Positions 58,179-64,000 of a stretch of DNA of 64,000 nt are shown here, one piece after another. Below the pieces are notes generated by a model, which was not told the DNA's origin, searched no databases, and worked only from the letters and a program-made list of their open reading frames with translations. The position numbers and the translations under genes are program-made. Position 1 is the stretch's first letter; every line of letters starts with the position of its first letter. This stretch comes from Branchiostoma floridae (lineage: Eukaryota > Chordata > Leptocardii > Amphioxiformes > Branchiostomatidae), in assembly GCF_000003815.2 (NCBI RefSeq), contig NC_049993.1:10010971-10074970 (forward strand), given 5' to 3'.

Positions 58179-61100
58179 TTAGTCGTTATCAGAATTTTCT
58201 TCATCGCTGTCGTCTTGGTCCGAGAGATCTTGCTGACTGTCATCAGTGATTCCACTTCCGAAAGAATCCTCATCAGAGGATATCTCTATGCCCTCGTACA
58301 TGCTTGTATCCCTCGGACTCCTCTGGATCATCCTTGCTGCCAGGCAGTCTACGCTATTCCCAGATTTGAAGTGTGCTAAGGCAGGAATCAGTCTGCGCTT
58401 AAGGGCCTCGTCTCTAAGAAACAGCCAGGAGTCTGTGTCTGCCTGATACTGGTGGACATCAATCAAGTGTTGCTTCGGTTGTCCAAATATACGGTCATGT
58501 CCAAAGTGTACAGTGATGAGATACAGGTTTCCGTCGTGCTTCATCAGTGTTGAAGCATAGAAGGCAAATTTCTTGCCGTTCCCGGACTGCTTCCAAACAC
58601 CGTCAGCAGGGTTGCACACTTCTACACAAGTTGGATCAGAAGAAATGGCCGATGGTGCATAACTGTCCATACAGAAAATGCGCCCCTGGTACGAGACAAC
58701 CTGAGGATGCACTGGTGGTACGAGCATGTCCGCTATCTTGCTCCACTTGTTCTCTGTGGTACTGAAGCTGTGACAACCGTCCTTACTTATAACATAGATG
58801 ATGTCATTGAGAGTCACGGTACGGCGCTGGGATCCACACATGGGAACAGGGAGGGGTGGGATGGACGTCCACTCATCACTGCTAGGGTCGTATCTCTCCG
58901 CTGTTCCCTTAGCGTAATCACCACCAATGGCATAGATGTACCCCTTCAGATACACCAGACCACACCTGGGAACACAGAGACAGGAAAAAATAGACCAATT
59001 TAAACCACACATACACGTAATGCTTTTGTCATAGATACACAAGGGTGCCTAAATATTCATACAATTGTTTATGAAGGTTAGACATCCAGATAAACAATAT
59101 TCAAATATAATTCAATCTCAGATGTGTAACTGGACAAAAAAAAATATTTACTTCCGGACGTTACGAGTGACATCCATCACTCTTCTTCAGCGTCACTAGC
59201 AGAACAATTTAATAGAAGTAGTCAGCTAACTAGAAAAAATCGTTTAACCACTAACTCATTAGGATCGTATGCAAAAAAATCACCCAAATGTTAATCATGT
59301 TAGCATAGTTCCTTCAATCATATTCTCATACAATCGTTACAAAAACATTTGAACCTTACGGAATTCATATCATCCACAACGAAGAAATATATAATCCTGA
59401 CTAGTCTCGCGTGGTCTAAGAAATTATCAAGGATTGTAAGTTTCTTTGTAGTGGATCGTAAGGATCATATGTTTTTGCGTAAGGGTCTTATAAGACATAA
59501 ATGTTTCCTAATATTGGATGGTATGAATTACGTAATGATCATATGTTTCTTAGTATGGACTCAGTTTGAAACGTGTGTACTTATATCAAGAAAATATGGT
59601 AATGTGTGACCTATCTTGAAAAAGTCAAAAGAGAACACGTTACGTTTCAAGAGGTAGACGTACCAAACTCTGGCTGAAATCATCTCACTCCTTTGTTCCC
59701 AGGTATGTAAGAGTTGGTTGTATTGGTAGAATGCCTTCTGCCTGCTAACCTTCTGATCAATTGTGCTGCCCCTAACACCCCCTGCCAGGTACAGATCATC
59801 AGGAGTAGCTGTCAGAGAGTAGCTGTCTAGATTCTCAGGAATATGAATTGCGTCCAATTCGCCTGTGGACGGGTCAAAGCAAGGAGCGGACGAATCATCG
59901 TCCACAAAATCATCTAGAGCTTTTATCGGTACCAGAGGGAAAATCTGCATCTCCCTTCGCACCTGTCCCAGACGCTGGGTTTTGCTTTTGCTGTAGACCA
60001 ACTTGATGTCTGTTGATGGACACTTACTGTCGATTTCGGCATGCTTTTCTGAGCTGATAAGAGAACGGCGGAATGATTTGCACAGAGCAGGAAGGTGTGT
60101 TTCGAGCGCTCATCTTGGTTGAAATCGATCCATCTTAGAGCGGCTACAACGACATCGTCTTCTTCTGAGGTGGTCATCAGATCATTACTGTCAAGCAATG
60201 ACTGGAGCGGGGGCAGAGTCAACTGGAGAAAGGAGGGCTGTAGTGCCACCTGGTTGAACCTGAGAAATTTTAACATATCAAAGCACACATTGTGAATAAA
60301 ATGTCCGCACTAATTTTATAAAGAATTTAAATCACTTTCTAAAAACATAGGGGGTGCAACAGACAGCATCTGATTAGAAACTGTGGAGAACAATAACGGC
60401 TCGCCTAGGTAAACATTGACTGATATGCGGCGAGGATGATGGATACATGTAGCTCCAAACAATTAGTAGAATTATCAAGATGTGTGAATGAACGTTTGTT
60501 GCTTCCATGTACATGAAAAATGGTTTCACTGCAGTGGTATGTACCAATGTGCTGTACTTTCTCTTAAAAATATATGGGATAATAAAACTATATGACATCA
60601 TCCATATGGTCCAATTTTTTATCTAGGACTCTTTTGTCCTAAGCTATCAATAAAGGTGTGGACTGGCTTAAGCACAGAGCAGCTCATCAGGGAGGCAGAG
60701 GACAGAACAAGATGGGCAAAGATCACTGCTGCTGTATGTCGTGGAGCCCCTACGACCACTGTAGTCACGGGCCGTGAGTGACTGATTGCATCAATATTTG
60801 TTATAACTCTATTCTTTCTTAATTTACTACTGAGAAAAATGTATCAATGAAGAAAGGTGAAAATGCCAACATAGCCTGGGAAGAAGGCTTAAGTGAGTGC
60901 TGTTTAGAAACAGATAAACAAATCAAAATGTACTTATCTATTACATATTGTTTGTAACAGCCATGTATTATGTATATAGGACTGACCTGGAGGCGATGTA
61001 TCTCCCACTGGCCTTCACTAAGTCACAATCCCCCAGCATGTCAGCATACATCAACACATCTGCACAGTTGGACACATCCAGATGGTCCTTCATGTATTTT

Positions 61101-61790
61101 GAAAGAGCAAAGGCTCTGTGTCTATCTCAGATAGACACAGAGCCTTTGCTCTTTCGTGTAATTCTGTGAGCAGCGTAGTTGAAAAGCCTTGGATAGATCA
61201 TGATGATATTTAGTACGAAGTTCTATTATGGGCCCCCTACCTCCTTTTTAAGGTACTAGTACTGTAGCAGAACTTGTGATTTTGATATCTTGTGTTCTTG
61301 ACATGGTGTGGCTTTTGACTGGTAGATAGCTCTTGGGGCAGAGAGTAAGTGCTATAAGATTGGACCCCTTAGCACCTTGTTTTAGAACTGCAGGGGTCAA
61401 TTTTGTTTCAAACATTTGATGAAAATAACTCAAAAAGGTGCTGATGGATCGTCATTACATGTATTTGCAGTGTAGTTTTCTCCTTGAGCAAAACTTAACA
61501 AAATAGAATTTGTACCTGCCAACTCAACTTTTTTCATGAGCGTCACCAGAAACACACCATTTTTTCTTGGTCTCACCTGTAGCAGTCTGCCTGCAGACAT
61601 CAGAGCCTTGACCTGGTCTGGTTCTGTCTGAAGGCAGCCGGTATAGGCGTAGTCCAGGATGGTTGCCAAGGCTACCTCACTCACACCCTGGATGTTGATG
61701 TTTTCCTGCTTGGCCTCTGCGTATCCGCTGGTGAACATGGTACGGAAGTAGGGACTGCAGGAGGCCAGGACGGCACGATGGCAGGGGAAA
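58179..61790 (-). CDS. Second BTB-BACK-Kelch gene (KLHL-like), 5'-partial, with a frameshift
   Basis: Exons (minus): 61577-61790 (BTB, SFPCHRAVLASCSPYFRTMF...YAYTGCL), 60987 to about 61115 (end of BTB and start of BACK, LSKYMKDHLDVSNCADVLMY), 59664-60259 (BACK, LRWIDFNQDERSKH, then first kelch LYLAGG), 58179-58965 (kelch YAIGG...SDEWTSIPPLP, then acidic tail SDQDDSDEENSDND, stop). Junctions 60987/60259 (phase 2) and 59664/58965 (phase 2) agree. The N-terminal exon is not in the window or lies beyond the satellite array. In 59664-60259 the frame shifts by two bases near 60092-60104 (CACACA slippage); after it the reading LPALCKSFRRSLISSEKH continues into kelch. The start of the 61115 exon is disrupted by a palindrome. 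May be a pseudogene, a polymorphic allele, or assembly error. Confidence 0.75.
60653..60780 (+). pseudogene. C-terminal LINE ORF2 fragment in a BTB-Kelch intron
   Basis: KVWTGLSTEQLIREAEDRTR followed by WAKITAAVCRGAPTT and a stop. The WTGLS...AEDRxRW...APTT pattern is the usual end of one LINE ORF2 type. 5'-truncated. Confidence 0.7.
61101..61155. repeat. Perfect 55-bp palindrome at an exon boundary
   Basis: Two 27-base arms (beginning GAAAGAGCAAAGGCTCTGTG) with a single central C. The left arm overlaps the first codons of the BACK-start exon of the minus-strand BTB-Kelch gene; the right arm is its exact inverse in the intron. Confidence 0.97.
61195..61430. mobile_element. Dispersed GT-microsatellite-bearing repeat, partial copy 4
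   Basis: ATGATGATATTTAGTACG, TAGCAGAACTTGTGATTTTG, TAGATAGCTCTTGGGGCAG, GAACTGCAGGGGTCAATTTTG follow the block order of the 17040-17815 element (reverse orientation) but lack the microsatellite. Confidence 0.65.
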
Positions 61791-61812
61791 CTGGGGAGAA
61801 AGAGTTTCATTC

Positions 61813-64000
61813 GAAATAAGCAAACTATGGTATCATTGGAAAGGTCTCTTAGTGGGGAGTTGAACGCTGCAATCCGTTTTCAGATAGCTCTTTTTGTTGC
61901 CGAGTTATTCGCGTTTAAAGTTAAGCACCGATTACAGTAACCCAAAATGTGGATTTTTTAAAAGTGTCTGAAATAGGCAAACTATGGTATTATTGGAAAG
62001 GTCTCTTGGTGGCGAGTTGAACGCTGCAATCCGTTTTCAGATAGCTCTTTTTGTTGCCGAGTTATTCGCGTTTAAAGTTAAGCACCGATTACAGTAACCC
62101 AAAATGTGGATTTTTTAAAAGTGTCTAAAATAGGCAAACTATGGTATCATTGGAAAGGTCTCTTGGTGGGGAGTTGAACGCTGCATTCCGTTTTTAGATA
62201 GCTCTTTTTGTTGTCGAGTTATTGGCGTTTAAAGTTAAGCACCGATTACAGTAACCCAAAATGTGGATTTTTTAAAAAGTGTCCGAAATAGGCAAACTAT
62301 GGTATCATTAGAAAGGTCTCTTTGTGGGGAGTTGAACGCTGCAATCCGTTTTCAGATAGCTCTTTTTGTTGTCGAGTTATCCCCGTTCTTAGCTAAGTCC
62401 CCCTAACCGCGACCCAAAATGTGGAATTTTTAAAAGTGTTCGAAATAGGCAAACTATGGTATCGGTATCATGGAAAGGTCGCTTGGGAGTTGAACGCTGC
62501 AATCCGTTTTTAGATAGCTCTTTTTGTTGTCGAGTTATTGGCGTTTAAAGTTAATCACCGATTACAGTGACCCCAAATGTGAATTTTTTAAAAAGTGTCC
62601 GAAATAGGCAAACTATAGTATCATTGGAAAGGTCTCTTGGTGGGGAGTTGAACGCTGCAATCCGTTTTCAGATAAATCTTTTTGTTGTCGAGTTATTCCC
62701 GTTCTTAGCTAAGTCCCCCTAACCGCGACCCAAAATGTGAATTTTTTAAAAGTGTCCGAAATAGGCAAACTATGGTTTTATTGGAAAGGTCTCTTGGTGG
62801 GGAGTTGAACGCTGCAATCCGTTTTTAGATAGCTCTATTTGTTGCCGAGTTATTCGTGTTTAAAGTTAATCACCGATTACAGTAACCCAAAATGTGGATT
62901 TTTTAAAAAGTGTCCGAAATAGGCAAACTATGGTATCATTGGAAAGGTCTCTTGGTGGGGAGTTGAACGCTGCAATCCGTTTTCAGATATCTCTTTTTGA
63001 CTTTTTGTTGTTGAGTTATTCCCGTTCTTAGCTAAGTCCCCCTAACCGCGACCCAAAATGTGGAATTTTATAAAAGTGTCCGAAATAGGCAAACTATGGT
63101 ATCATTTGAAAGGTCTCTTGGTGGGGAGTTGAACGCTGCAATCCGTTTTTAGATAGCTCTTTTTGTTGTCGAGTTATTGGCGTTTAAAGTTAATCACCGA
63201 TTACAGTAACCCAAAATGTGAATTTTTTAAAAAGTGTCCGAAATAGGCAAACTATAGTATCATTGGAAAGGTCTCTTGGTGGGGAGTTGAACGCTGCAAT
63301 CCGTTTTCAGATAAATCTTTTTGTTGTCGAGTTATTCCCGTTCTTAGCTAAGTCCCCCTAACCGCGACCCAAAATGTGAATTTTTTAAAAGTGTCCGAAA
63401 TAGGCAAACTATGGTTTTATTGGAAAGGTCTCTTGGTGGGGAGTTGAACGCTGCAATCCGTTTTTAGATAGCTCTATTTGTTGCCGAGTTATTCGTGTTT
63501 AAAGTTAATCACCGATTACAGTAACCCAAAATGTGGATTTTTTAAAAAGTGTCCGAAATAGGCAAACTATGGTATCATTGGAAAGGTCTCTTGGTGGGGA
63601 GTTGAACGCTGCAATCCGTTTTCAGATATCTCTTTTTGACTTTTTGTTGTTGAGTTATTCCCGTTCTTAGCTAAGTCCCCCTAACCGCGACCCAAAATGT
63701 GGAATTTTATAAAAGTGTCCGAAATAGGCAAACTATGGTATCATTTGAAAGGTCTCTTGGTGGGGAGTTGAACGCTGCAATCCGTTTTTAGATAGCTCTT
63801 TTTCTTGCCGAGTTATTCGCGTTTAAAGTTAAGCACCGATTACAGTAACCCAAAATGTGGATTTTTTAAAAAGTGTCCGAAATAGGCAAACTATGGTATC
63901 ATTGGAAAGGTCTCTTGGTGGGGAGTTGAACGCTGCAATCCGTTTTCAGATAGCTCTTTTTGTTGTTGAGTATATTCCCGTTCTTAGCTAAGTCCCCCTA
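61813..64000. repeat. ~158-bp satellite array with a 639-bp higher-order repeat
   Basis: Fourteen monomers begin with GAAATAGGCAAACTATGG at 61813, 61970, 62127, 62285, 62442, 62601, 62758, 62916, 63082, 63240, 63397, 63555, 63721 and 63879, and the array runs off the window. Two monomer types differ in the 3' third: type A has GTTTAAAGTTAAGCACCGAT, type B has GTTCTTAGCTAAGTCCCCCT. From 62442 they alternate A, B. The four-monomer block from 62601 is repeated from 63240 at a constant 639-bp offset, including a private 8-9-bp insertion (GACTTTTTG) in the same monomer. Confidence 0.95.

Overview
The window is metazoan genomic DNA. It has GT-AG introns, about 27% sushi/CTLD/TNFR/KLHL-type multi-exon genes, many short inverted-repeat elements, non-LTR retrotransposon debris and tRNA-derived SINEs. 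The combination of a CYP2-like P450, a type II C-type lectin, a sushi/EGF/vWA receptor, a TNF-receptor-like gene and BTB-Kelch genes, with short introns and dense MITEs, suggests an invertebrate chordate. Amphioxus (Branchiostoma) is my best guess, by inference only, since no database was searched.

Layout, left to right: (1) 0.1-3.7 kb, minus strand: 5' part of a clan-2/CYP2-like cytochrome P450, cut by the left edge. (2) 3.8-5.6 kb: a dead reverse-transcriptase fragment split by a 1-kb foldback transposon. (3) 5.7-6.5 kb, minus: a C2H2 zinc-finger gene with seven fingers. (4) 9.3-16.2 kb, minus: a complete six-exon type II membrane C-type lectin (381 aa); every exon junction agrees in phase. 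(5) 20.4-34.5 kb, minus: a 22-exon type II membrane receptor with cytoplasmic N-terminus, one membrane segment, nine sushi domains, one EGF-like domain and a C-terminal vWA domain with intact MIDAS (1255 aa after allowing for one 1-nt frameshift). (6) 37.7-46.2 kb, plus: a ten-exon TNF-receptor-like gene (728 aa) with a long repetitive cytoplasmic tail and a CD40-like PxQxT motif in the last exon. A 100-N assembly gap lies in its first intron. (7) 46.3-53.6 kb: intergenic DNA full of inverted-repeat elements. (8) 53.6-55.4 kb, plus: an intact BTB-BACK-Kelch gene (599 aa). (9) 56.8-57.5 kb: a 59-bp minisatellite. (10) 58.2-61.8 kb, minus: a second, 5'-partial BTB-BACK-Kelch gene with a frameshift and a perfect 55-bp palindrome at one exon start. 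(11) 61.8-64.0 kb: a 158-bp tandem satellite with a 639-bp higher-order repeat, running off the right edge.

Three neighbouring genes (4-6) look like cell-surface receptors of immune type, each with a short candidate signalling motif on the cytoplasmic side (YxxI in the lectin, an ITIM-like LxYxxL in the sushi/vWA receptor, PxQxT in the TNFR-like protein). Genes 5 and 6 are divergent and share a 3.2-kb intergenic region. The sushi/EGF/vWA protein, a type II receptor with an extra uncharacterised segment of about 95 residues, is the strongest candidate for something undescribed. All exon models come from reading splice signals and phase by eye; no transcript evidence was available.
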